Positions 14,011 to 24,412 of a DNA stretch of 64,000 bases are shown piece after piece. Origin of the DNA: Scleromitrula shiraiana (Eukaryota; Ascomycota; Leotiomycetes; Helotiales; Sclerotiniaceae); contig JABELC010000007.1 in the NCBI GenBank assembly GCA_028455995.1, positions 806,001 through 870,000 on the forward strand. Reading direction: 5' to 3'. The position numbers and the translations under genes are program-made. The notes under the pieces were generated by a model. It was not told the DNA's origin and did no database searches. It saw only the letters and a program-made list of their open reading frames with translations. How positions within the stretch are numbered: the stretch's first letter is position 1; every line of letters begins with the position of its first letter.

Positions 14011-15326
14011 ATGAGTGTCTCACGACCCGCCGCAAGATGTCTATTCCAAACGTCTAGCCAAACGCTCCCCAAGCTGCGACCTCGAGTTCGACAGCCCCAT
14101 CAAAATTTCCATACCTCCACCCCACTTGCCGAACGACGTCGTCCTCGATTTGCGAGCATAAAGGAATCGGAGCTGCAGGCTCCTGCTGAGGAGATATTCC
14201 CCGCCTATAGCGCGGAAGATAAGGCGGCATTGGCGAAAAAATATACCCCGGAGCAAATCGCGGCTATTGAGGCGGGTGAAGAGGCAATCGATGTGGAGGA
14301 TTTGAAGACTCATGGTATGCTAAGGTCGGATTTGGGAGCATTAGAATATCTTGATGATCTGTCGAAAACGCAACCGACGATCGATAAGAAGATCATGGAT
14401 TATCGAGTTGAGCCGGGTTGGACGCTAGACCAGGATAAGATTGGAGAAAAGTTCGTGTCGTATTTGGATAAAGTGATGGCGGACCATCCAGAAGATGTGG
14501 ATCCGGAGGATCCAGATTTCTTGAAGAAATCGAGGCCGACTCGTCTGGATACTTTGAAGGCTTTGCAGGCGGAGATGGGTGATCCAAGTACGTATGCTTT
14601 GGCGCCGGCGATTCCTTCGAATTTTCAGAAGGATGAGGCTGTGGGCGAGGATAGTCAGGAGGAGGGCGGGGAAGAATTTGATACGAGGGATCCGGAAGGT
14701 ATTTATAAGACCTTGATGAAGCAGACTGGGTACACGTTAAACGATATATTTGCTTTCCAAAGCAAGATATTGGTGCGTCACCGTGTAGTGAATCAGACCA
14801 GATTGGGTAAGATCCAGAGTCAATACTGTTTAGCAATCGCCGGGAACGGGAAGGGTAGATTGGGTATTGGGGAGGCGAAGGGTCAGGAAGCGGTGGATGT
14901 GGCTAATAATGCGAAGATTGCGGCAATTCGAAATATGCAGCCGATTCCAAGATATGAAAATCGTACTATTTTTGGCACTGTCGAGGGGAAGGTTAGTGCT
15001 TCCGAGGTGCAGCTTATGAGTAGACCTCCTGGTATGTTTCCCCGTTCCTCTTCTCTGTGTGCTGACTTGCTCTGAGGGGAATAGTTACTAATAAAGGGTG
15101 ATTTATAGGATTTGGTCTCCGTTGCCAACACAATATATTCGAAATGGCACGAGCAGCCGGGATTCACGACCTAGCAGCCCGAGTGACCCGATCCAGAAAC
15201 AAGATGAATACCATTAAAGCCACATACCAAGCATTGATGAAACAACGATTACCAGGGGAAGTTGCTTGGGGTAGAGGGAAAAAACTGGTCGATGTACGGA
15301 AAGTGTATTATGGAGGGATGGTATAG
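14011..15326 (+). CDS. mrps5: Mitochondrial small-subunit ribosomal protein uS5m
   Basis: Two exons (14011-15031 and 15109-15326) give 412 residues. The intron begins GTATGT and ends TATAG. The central-to-C-terminal part holds the S5 double-stranded-RNA-binding and fold domains: FQSKILVRHRVVNQTRLGKI, then the glycine-rich AIAGNGKGRLGIGEAKGQE loop, then HDLAARVTRSRNKMNTIKA and a C-terminal KLVDVRKVYYGGMV. The N-terminus is Arg/Ser-rich with few acids (MSVSRPAARCLFQTSS), as expected of a mitochondrial targeting peptide. In the mitoribosome uS5m sits near the mRNA entry channel and decoding centre. The frame is open upstream without another ATG, so 14011 is the start. The gene converges on dad3. 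Confidence 0.93.
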
Positions 15327-15874
15327 ATGAAAAAGAAAAGGGAAAGGGGTTATATGTATATTTTCTTGCATATTGTATGAGTATGTGCATGATGGATGAG
15401 AAGCAAAAGAAGATGATGATAAAAGTAAAGACAAAATGTGCATATAATGGCGAATAAAGCTGACATAGCGTGGCATGATATAACATGGCATTTTATTGCA
15501 TATGTATAACATACATACATACATAGTCTCGTCTTTTTCGAAAAAAGGGGTATCTTGGTTTTGCCCAAACTCCTAAATGAAGCAAATATTCCCATCCATC
15601 CATGTTCTTCGTACTTCTATCGTTTCTTTTCTTAAGTGCTTGTCTCTGTACCGTATTCGTGATGACTTCTCGGTCTTCTCAGCATCTTGATCCTTCTAGA
15701 TATTTGTATTCCGCTGCATCCCTCATTCTCTATGATCCCCCTCTCACTCCCGCCTTACCAGTCCACATAGACGTCATATCGCGCCCCCTCCCAATCATCC
15801 CACCCTCATATCCAAAACTCCTTCCCCCGCATTCCCCCAAATTCTTCCCATCTCTCCATCCATCGTCCCCTCAC
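15327..15874. other. Convergent intergenic region between uS5m and dad3 genes
   Basis: This shared 3' region holds no supported gene. The + strand from about 15720 to 15930 is C-rich and nearly G-free, which opens a Pro/Leu-rich frame (15602-15994) that I consider an artefact of composition. Confidence 0.6.
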
Positions 15875-16308
15875 TCACCCCAAACTATCCCCCTCCTCCC
15901 CCTCCCCCTCCCCCTCCAATATCTCCTGCTGCAACACAATACTATAAACACTCGCCTTCAACAGCGTAAACACCAGACTTGTTTTCCGCTCTAATTGGCG
16001 CAGTCCGTCGAGGATATCGGCCGTGGGGGCGTTGGCTAGGGTGTCGAGTTTTTGGGCGAGCTGGGGGGTTTTTGTTTTTAGTTGGGGTTTGGGAGAAAGG
16101 GACGGTGGGGATATGAGGGGGGGACAATTGGGGATGTGAGAGGGATATACTGGGCGTGGGAGAGGGGGAAAGTGGAAGGGAGTAGGGGGATACTAACATT
16201 TCTCATATTCTCAGCAAGTCGTTCATATTCATCTAAGAGGTCTTGTTCGAGGGGTGAGAGATCTTCGTTGGTGGGGAGGGGGATATTGGATGCGTCTGTG
16301 GCGTCCAT
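15875..16308 (-). CDS. dad3: DASH/Dam1 kinetochore complex subunit Dad3
   Basis: Two exons on the minus strand (16308-16198 and 16060-15875) encode 98 residues. The 137-nt intron starts GTTAGT, has an ACTAA branch-like element and ends CCCAG. Family signatures are clear: NEDLSPLEQDLLDEYERLAEN at the N-terminus and LVFTLLKASVYSIVLQQE near the C-terminus, both lining up with the yeast Dad3 pattern (SPLxQxxLDxY and LVxTLLKxSVYSxxLQ). Dad3 is a small helical subunit of the fungus-specific ten-protein DASH ring, which couples kinetochores to microtubule plus ends. The tail (EGEGEGEEGDSLG) is acidic. No single open frame covers the gene, so it is easily missed by frame scanning. Strand composition flips within exon 2. 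Confidence 0.93.
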
Positions 16309-16857
16309 TGTATATGTATGTTTTTCTCTTTAGTGTAAATTTGGTAAATAGAGGAAAAAGTGTAGATTTATATGTAGTAGATTGAATTGGGCTCTGGGCG
16401 CGTTCTCGGCGGATGCGAATGCGAATGATGAAACGGACGGACTGGCCCGCCTGGGTTTTTGTTTAGGGCGGATCTGGTGGATGGATCCCCGCCCCGCGCT
16501 ATGGATTTATGGATCACGTGTATCATGGACAATTTTGGGATTGAAGTTCGGATTGGACTATAAGAAGTTGTATTTTTGTGTTGTCTGTGTGGATCGTTCA
16601 TTCGTGTACTTATTGAGAAAGTCAGTACTGTGTTATGATTGAGGTCAGGGTTATATCAGGTAATATCGTATCACTTGGAAGTCAATCTATGCAACGATTT
16701 TATCAATTTATATCATCTCCTTCAATACACCCACATAACTTGGGACATGTCGTTTGGCAATAGTCACTTTCATTTCCTCCGTAAACTCCGCTCGCTCTTC
16801 AATACATGTATTTGTTTTTGCATTCCTCAAAATTCTCTATCGATGCTGATCATCCAT
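16309..16857. other. Intergenic: promoter of dad3 and 3' region of arp3
   Basis: Both genes are on the minus strand. There is a CACGTG palindrome at 16515-16520, about 210 bp upstream of the dad3 ATG. No other gene is seen. Confidence 0.6.
16515..16520. promoter_or_regulatory. CACGTG E-box upstream of dad3
   Basis: Palindromic CACGTG within GGATCACGTGTATC, about 207 bp before the dad3 start. Function inferred from position and from the same hexamer in neighbouring promoters. Confidence 0.3.
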
Positions 16858-18535
16858 CTAAGCTCCTCCTGGTCCTCCCAACAGGGCAAATCTTCGAACA
16901 ATACTTGGACCTATTTCGTCATATTCTGTAAAACATTAGTACATGTATTGTGTTATTGTTGAAGGACTTTAACTTAACGTACCTGCTTTGGTATGGCAAT
17001 AAGATCTGAACTCTGGGGTTTGACCCAATAAACTACCACCGAACCATGGACCATGTCGTTGTCTCTTATGTGAAATTACTTGCACTTCCAAACCTCCACT
17101 TCTTGCACCACCACTTCGAGCCTCACTAGCTTTAATCCTATCATCCACCAAGTGTTTGATATCACGTTGTAATCTGCGACCAAAATCTTTGTATAATGTA
17201 CTTCCTCCTGACAATACAATGTTCTTGTAGAGTCCACGACGTACATCAATAGGCGAAGATTGAATAACCCCGTCAACAACAGTTGGAAGAGGAGTCAAGA
17301 AATCGGAAGAATAAATTTCTGGGTTGAAGAAGATTTCGGGTGCAAGAAATCTTTCGTAACCAACATCCACTGTACATTCTCGTCCACCAGGTTGTTTGAC
17401 CAAATGTTTCACAAATCTCGAAGGGTCGCGATCAAAACGAGCAAATTCCTTGACGATATCTGGGGAAACGTAACAGTAATTCTCTTTGATCTCACCAGCT
17501 GTCTTCAACGATGAATCAGGTTCGCCACGATCTCGAAGTAAGGATTGAACGAAGTATGTAATATCTCGACCAGCGATAGGAATGGATTTAATCGATGAAC
17601 CAATAACATATCCTTCTGCGACTGGAATTACGTGTGTTACACCATCTCCAGAATCAATAACAGTTCCAGTCAAGGATCGATCGGAAACTTTGGAGGAAGT
17701 CCAAGATGCTGCCAATGCGAGTACGGCTTGGACAGCAATATATAAACCTGCACAATTGAAAGACTCGAACATAATCTCGGCGGTGTTTTCACGGTTCTCG
17801 GGTGGATTAAGGGGCTGTAAACATTCGGTGAGCAGGAGCCGTGAATAACTAAGGAACAGCAAGACATACGGGTTCGGTCAACAAAAAGTAATGGTCTTCC
17901 GGTTCAACTCTAAGGTATTTGAATATCGAGTTCGACCAGAATCTTTCCATATGATCCTGTATACGTTAACTCTTTGATTTCGGATATAGCTTGGATCTCC
18001 TTACCCAATTCTCGATTTGACCATGACGGATGGGATAGTGTATGCCATAACCTGAAATTGTCAATACCGGCCCTTATATTGTTAAATATCTGCGCACCTG
18101 GTCCACTTGCTGCTGCTAATGCTTCGTCGCCAATGAAGAAGTCCAAATCCTCAGTTCCACGTTTCATTGACAGATGTCCTCCCGGTCCAGCACCACCTGT
18201 AAGATATGACGGTTTGTTTGCAACCGCCGGACGTCCAGAGCCAGAACCTGCACCTGCTGCTGCGGCACCTTTTGTTGCTATAGCGGTAGGGAAAACGAAC
18301 GAGGGAGAATCATTGCCAGCGAAACCTATAATTGAAGGATGGTTAGTTGATTTGTACCGATGCTTCCAGCAAAACATGACCAACCAAGTTTAGAATAACC
18401 GGTACCGCTATTAACAGAATATCAGCAGATGTAAACCAGAAGAATTCAACCTTCTCATGATACGAGAACATAGGATGCCTTGAGGGGTCTCGAAACGTAC
18501 TTGTCCATGACAACGGCCGGAGTATGAGAAGCCAT
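16858..18535 (-). CDS. arp3: Actin-related protein 3 (Arp2/3 complex)
   Basis: Seven exons (18535-18501, 18407-18385, 18325-18098, 18051-18005, 17956-17870, 17814-16983, 16925-16858) join without frame error to 439 residues, the usual Arp3 size. The start MASHTPAVVMDNGTGYSKLGFAG is the actin-fold phosphate-1 loop. Later come the Arp3-type IENWDHMERFWSNSIFKYL and LTEPPLNPPENRENTAEIMFE, the phosphate-2/adenosine region GTVIDSGDGVTHVIPVAEGYVI, KNIVLSGGSTLYKDFGRRLQRD, and a C-terminus YDEIGPSIVRRFALLGG. Arp3 with Arp2 forms the pseudo-dimer that nucleates branched actin filaments at endocytic patches. Small exons cluster at the 5' end, as is common in fungal actin-family genes. It shares a 1.2-kb divergent promoter with the taspase gene. 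Confidence 0.96.
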
Positions 18536-19778
18536 ATTGAAATAAAGCTGCGCAATGCAGTCCCGATTAGATTGGGATGTTATGCGACAGCTTAAATAAT
18601 TAAAAGTATCTTTGTGCTGAAAATTGACAGCTGTACGGAGCCTAGGTATGTAACCGTTGGCCTTCCAGAGCTTCGAGATGACGACCGATGGGCGGTGCGG
18701 CTATTAACGAAACCCCACCAATGTATTGACAACAGCCAATTAGATTTTGATGATTCACGTGTTTAGTAATTATTAATAAATTATTAATGTCAATAACAAT
18801 GTCATCAAAGATACTGATATTTCTTCATTCACTCTCGAGCTTTACTTTCTTATTGAGATTCTTTCTTTCTTCCTTTCTTCCTTTGAATTTGTGACTTTAT
18901 TAGTTCGACGACGAGATCATCAATCACGCCGTTTCATCAAGTCATTCCTTCCAAAATGAATAAATAGAAAAAGCTAATCGATCGATATCCCTAATATGGG
19001 AAAAGCTCAAGAAGTCAAATTGATCGAATATCCTTGATGAGATGTTCTTGCCCTTTTCATTATAATTTTTTTTTCCTTGATTCTATGTAAAAAGTTCATT
19101 ACATATGTCAATAAGAAAAAAAAAACCATTTTTCAACTCTTCATAACCTAGAATTTCTTCATCGCTCAAATATCACCATCCATACAATTTATTATTCTCC
19201 TCTCCCTTTATCGATTCGAATTCTTTCGAATACTGTCACTCGTTTTATTCTATATTAGAATATCTTATATAACATACCTATATACTTTCAGTGGTTTTTG
19301 AAGTATCGGCCAACCGCTTGTATATTACTTCCTTATTGTAAATATCGCCCATCAAAAGGATCGAGTTCCAATTCGAGTTCATTCATACTCTTTCTAGTTG
19401 ATGAATTGGATCTTGATTATAGCATAGTAAGCTCTGTGTGTCTGCAATTGAGTGAAACTTGCTGATTAGAACTCATAGCTTCTTTCAACGTCTTTTCTAA
19501 ATTGCAAGATTCTTTTACTACTACGTCGCCATTCTCTACCTAGATCATCATCATATTATATGTCTCAATTCTCTTGATAATTTTCTTAGATTCCTTGCTT
19601 TTGTTTATAAATTTCCTGAGAACCGAGACTTTTTAATTCTCATCCACAGCCTATCCCGTCTCTTCTCTTTTCCTCTCTCCGCCTTGTCAAACGATAGTTG
19701 GCAGATATTGTACGCAACCTCTACAATCACATTCAGATTCACTCGAAGATAAACGTTTGAGACCAGCCCCCGCTCTCT
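18536..19778. other. Divergent promoter region of arp3 and taspase genes
   Basis: It carries a CCAAT pentamer (18736-18740) and a CACGTG hexamer (18756-18761), both about 200-225 bp from the arp3 ATG. The part from 18780 to 19760 is pyrimidine-rich with AT blocks and is probably a long 5' leader of the taspase gene. No other gene is seen. Confidence 0.55.
18736..18761. promoter_or_regulatory. CCAAT box and CACGTG box, arp3/taspase promoter
   Basis: CCAAT at 18736-18740 (HAP-complex consensus core) lies 15 bp from CACGTG at 18756-18761. Both motifs are visible; regulatory use is inferred. Confidence 0.35.
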
Positions 19779-21881
19779 ATGTCTATTCAACAGCCAACTT
19801 TGCAACGCCAACAATCCCAACTAATCAGTAAATTTGACAACGCTAGAGAAAAGCTCCGTCAACTTCGACAAGATTTACTTAACCCAAGCCGCAAGTTGAA
19901 CAAGGGTAAAATTGAGATTATTCCCTCACCTTTTATCGACTGTCCCAATCCATGGTCAACGATTCCTCCAATGACTTTAAAAACACCATTCTATCAGTCT
20001 ATGGATCAGACAAATAGATCTACCTATAATCCAATCATGGATGGATCAGCAGATTTTAGAAGACCAAAGCAATCTCAGCCAGGCGTTGCTGCGATCTTTG
20101 TACACGCTGGTGCAGGTTATCACAGTACCACAAATGAGCATATACACTTGGGTGCCTGCAATGAGTACGTTTGGTCACTTTTGAAACTCCAGGATTGCAA
20201 ATTTCTTTGAGTGTTTAGGATTACTGACAATTCCCTAGTGCTGCGCGTATGGCTATGCGAATTCTCAAGGCTGGTGGTTCAGCTGTCGATGCTGTCGAAG
20301 CCGCAATTAAAGTGCTCGAAGATAAAGAAATTACCAACGCCGGATTTGGCAGCAATCTATCTATCGAAGGAATTGTTGAATGCGATGCAACTGTGGTAGA
20401 TCATTTGGGTAGGAGCGGTGCTTGTGGGGCAACAGCTCGTAAGTATACGCCAACCACACAATTTTGTCGTCTGATTAGCTGATTGCACGATTGCAGAAAT
20501 TAAAAATCCAATTAGTTTGGCTCGAATGATTTTAGACACCTCAAGTCGACCATTAAGTCTACGAAGAGTTCCTCCCAATCTCCTTGTCGGTCAAGGAGCA
20601 ACGGATTTTGCTTGGGAACATGGCATGCCGGTGGTACCTTATGAGATGATAGTTTCGAAGAACGCTCGCGACCGTTTCATCCGATGGCGTGAAGATTTGC
20701 GTCGGGCTGAAGGGCGGCTGACTCCATCGAGTACAAACAGTAGTCAAGTTACCGAGGAGGAGCTACAGGCTCGAGAATACGATGAGAGAGTACGGGCACA
20801 GCAGCGTCGTGATCATACCAATGCCCTTCTGAATGGCACTTGGAACGAAGGACAACCCGACTCCCCTTCAGCTTCGTCTCCATCTTCAAGCCGAAATACA
20901 TGTCCAGAAGAATGCTCTACCTATCCACAAGACCGAAAATCTGCTCGTCCAAATACACCCCCAGGTAGAGGATATTTTCAATTAAATTCTCCAACTCGTG
21001 GGGCTTCACGGTCGCCCATGAACACATCGCCTGCGAAACGTGCACGTTACGCAGTAAATCAGCTTAGTGACGGAGCAACATCGCGCATTCATTCACTGCT
21101 TGGTCCAGGCTCTAACAGCAGCGGAATCTTCAGTGGGACTAATGTCGCCTTAACCACAGATACTCCTCATATTGAAACGCCAAATAGCTCAGACGGCCAT
21201 CTTTCTCCCACAGGCCCTAGCAAATCCTTTGATCTAAGCGCCATCCCATCTAATCTTGCCCAAGAAGGAACGGCCGAGAGTCCTCGCGATGCGACACCAA
21301 ACGAATCAGAAGAGGACATGATTACTGATACTGTTGGTGCTATCGCAATTGATATGTACGGTCGTATCGCTGCTGGTTCATCTTCTGGAGGAATTGGTAT
21401 GAAACACCGTGGTCGAGTCGGACCTGCGGCACTCGTTGGTATTGGTACGGCAGTGGTCCCTCTTGACGAAAGAGATGAAGACGGTGTTTCGGTTGCTGCA
21501 GTTACCAGCGGCACTGGAGAACATATGGCAACGACCATGGCATCGCAAAAGTGTGCTGATAGATTGTATCACAACACCAGACGAGCACGTGGTGGTCAGG
21601 ATATGGAAGCTAACGAGGACGAAGCAATGGAGTCTTTCGTCCAAGCTGACTTCATGGGGCACCCAGGTGTTAGTGGTAGTAACTCAGCAGGCGCAATTGG
21701 TGTCATGGCTGTGAAGAAAACTCAATACGGTTATTTCCTTCACTTTGCGCACAACACCGACTCATTTGCACTGGCTTCTTTTGCCTCGAATGAAAAAGAC
21801 GCAAAGTGTGTTATGTCTCGCATTGGAGACCATGGCACCGTTGTTCGAGGTGGGCGAAAAATACGGATCGATCAAGAGTGA
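19779..21881 (+). CDS. Taspase-like threonine aspartase (N-terminal nucleophile hydrolase)
   Basis: Three exons (19779-20164, 20239-20438, 20497-21881) give 656 residues. The asparaginase-2/taspase fold shows as AAIFVHAGAGYHSTTNE, GGSAVDAVEAAIKVLEDKEITNAGFGSNLS and ECDATVVDHLGRSGACGA in the alpha part. The beta part begins at the autoprocessing site DTVGAIAIDMYGRIAAGSSSGGI, where the nucleophile is Thr at about residue 474. The family cleaves itself before this Thr; the nearest characterised relative, human taspase 1, cuts after Asp in regulatory proteins. The SSGGIGMKHRGRVGPAALVGIG segment is the substrate-loop signature. Between the halves sits a ~200-residue Ser/Pro/Arg-rich insertion, so the nucleophile lies far later than in human taspase (Thr-234). 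The N-terminal ~100 residues are also extra. The fungal substrate is unknown to me. Confidence 0.9.
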
Positions 21882-22643
21882 CTCTTTGGCCTCAAAAAAT
21901 TCAACACTTGGTTCTAAACTCTTTCCTTTTTATTGATACCAACGGCTCGTACTTAAGTGACAGACACATCAGTACTTCTCGATATTACTTGCGATTCGTC
22001 GGTGGGAAAGCATTACTTTATACACAAAAGGGAGCTTATAATTTTATGATAATGAACTTGCTGCATATGGACGGCGTTTAAGAAAGGACGAAAGGAACAT
22101 TGCTATGACGGATAAGGCTTCAATCAATATCTTTCCATTTGGAAATTAAATGGCGGGAATCGGAGAAATTGCTGGAATGGATAGAAGATGGTCAGATAGC
22201 TCGTGCTTTATAGCCATGTCTTTGGGCTGGCTCTTCAATCGCTACCTAATATAACCTAAGATCATCCTTCTCAAACAAACATCGTTATTCTCATGAATGA
22301 CTTCTTAATATCGTTGTCATCGCATGCAATATTAACCAAGCTTTCAATCAACATAGGCGTAGAAACACCCTGTGAAAATCCTCATAATAGATTTTTTTAT
22401 GGTCGTGATTGCTGTAATACTCTGTACATGACCAAACTTCGAGATATAAAAAAACAGCAAAACAAAGCTCTCAAAGACCCATTCATTCAATCATCCTGGA
22501 ACATATGCCTAAATATATTGAATAATATAATAAAATAACTATCTCCCCCAACCCCAAACTCCATAATCACAATATATATAACTATATGCAGCTATGTGAT
22601 ATAATGCAAAGTAAACACAAATACAGATATTCTTAGAATATAT
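21882..22643. other. Convergent intergenic region between taspase and tfb4 genes
   Basis: AT-rich 3' regions of two converging genes. No gene or notable repeat is seen; the longest frame (22293-22538) has no recognisable features. Confidence 0.6.
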
Positions 22644-23838
22644 CTATTCCCCAGGTGCAGGCGTTCCCCTCGCACTGCCCGTCTCTACTCCTCCGTTAAT
22701 CTTCCTCTTCTTCTTCTTTTTGCGGGGCACGACGGCGGGTTTGGCGCCATAGTCGCCGAGTGAGAGGTGTGTGGAACAGGTTAGACAGATTGCTCCTTCA
22801 GGGGGTGAGCAGAATACTGAAGGGGAAAGTTAGGGTCAGTATTTTTTGTGGTTATATGTATGGTGTTAAATGAAACCTACTGCTCAAGCAAATACTGCAA
22901 ACAAATCCCACGTCTACCACTTTCCTATGGCAAAAACATGCAGCTCTGAAATCAACTACTTCTTGTGTGGGCGCAATCAAACTTTGCCGACTTATTTGAT
23001 CGGGCAAAAATGCCATCATGAGATATTGCAGGAATCCTTGTGGATTCCTCAATTGCATGTAAATCCCTTTCGTAGTATCGCTTGCTTGTTGCAGGAATAC
23101 AGTGTCCCCGGCAAGCTTCAATATGTCGATGGGAATCCGTAGTCGTTGGGCGGCGAATGTGGTGTTCATTATGGGTATGTATTGATGCGCTAAATCGCCA
23201 CTGACGGAGAGAACGAGGATTCGAGATTGCAGTCCGCCGGTGGTGGAGGTTGTGATGTCGGTGGTGGTTGGTTTGGAGGCTGAGGGGGTGGCGGAGGTAA
23301 AGGCTAGTGTGCTTTTGTTTATGTAGGAGAGGGCGAGGGTGAGTGCTCCAGCCATTTGTGTGGTGGTTGTAGAAGATATCTCTGATTCTGTAGTCGTGGT
23401 TATTAGGTTGCGCAGCGTTGTTAGAAGAGTATTCTCTATGAGAGCGAATGGTCGGTATTTGTTGGCATCGTCTGCGGGAGCATGAGAGCTGGCATCGATC
23501 ATTTCGGTATCTTCTGACGTAGAAGGAGGCGGAGGTGGCGCTGGATAAAGGAATACAGCGCGGTGGCTATGACTAGCTATGATGGCTACTTGATTGGCAT
23601 TGTTGACAGCTAGGTGGGCGTTTATGAAGACGAGTAGATTCGCTATGGCTTTGGAAATGGGAAGTGTGGAGGAGAGAAGTGCCCAGGCATGAGGATTGGT
23701 ATCGATCACAATGACAAGGAGCGAGGGGGAAGGACCTACTAGTATGTTAGCAATCGCAATCCAATACAACAGCTATGAGTCCGGTTTCATACCTTCAACG
23801 GAACGCTCAAAGTGATCCGAACCATCTACATTATCCAT
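22644..23838 (-). CDS. tfb4: TFIIH core subunit Tfb4 (p34)
   Basis: Three exons (23838-23793, 23735-22881, 22816-22644) give 357 residues. The protein opens with a von Willebrand A-like domain (LLVIVIDTNPHAWALL, with VAIIASHSHRAVFLYP following) and continues with RILVLSVSGDLAHQYIPIMN and LRIPIDILKLAGDTVFLQQAS, all hallmarks of p34/Tfb4. The C-terminus has a four-cysteine zinc finger (GFVCSICLSIFCSPPEGAICLTC) assembled across the second intron, then a Lys-rich tail with KKKKKRK that may be nuclear-localising. Tfb4 binds the p44/Ssl1 subunit in the TFIIH core used in Pol II initiation and nucleotide excision repair. Tandem Pro and Thr/Ser runs in the middle are a fungal expansion. It is divergent from the UNC-45 gene. 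Confidence 0.94.
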
Positions 23839-24412
23839 ATTGAAAGACCTCCAGTCATGACAGCCTGATGATCCTATAAGCCAAAGCTAACTCTACTTCT
23901 TTAGTTGATCTTTGGAATATTGTCCCTACTCCAAGAATGCAATTGAATATTCAATAAGTCTCTCCAACTGGTAGATAGGTTTAAGGTATGAATATTTGGA
24001 TATCTTTGTATGGTTCTTGAAGGCTGAGAGAAATATTGAAAAAGGAAACAAGGCTGATTGATCTTCACTTCATGCAAGCCAAATTGTGGATCAATTCAAA
24101 GCCCCTTGTCGTCTAGCCTTACAGCAATACCGATGCTATGCTTACCAAAGATATAAAATTACATAATCATTAACCCTTGGTTTAAAGAATGTGGGGTAAT
24201 TTGATTTGTTATCACCAACCTTTTAGGGAGGGACGTGCTGGTCTGTTTCTTCTATTTCTTCTATTTCTTCTGTCATGAATTTCTGATTTATTTATTATCT
24301 TATTCCATCTTATACGGTACTTATGAGATTCAATCCCATAAACTCATCATTCTGATTCTTTTCTACTATTCCCAATTTCACAATTAAATTCCATTTCGTA
24401 GAATGCTTCATC
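23839..24412. other. Divergent promoter of tfb4 and UNC-45 genes
   Basis: A 574-bp bidirectional promoter. A short pyrimidine repeat (TTCTATTTC units, about 24247-24272) lies on the UNC-45 side. No gene is seen. Confidence 0.6.

Noticed and set aside
15602..15994. Pro/Leu-rich 130-codon frame opposite dad3
   Set aside because: It is antisense to dad3 exon 2 and its 3' region and arises from C-rich composition.
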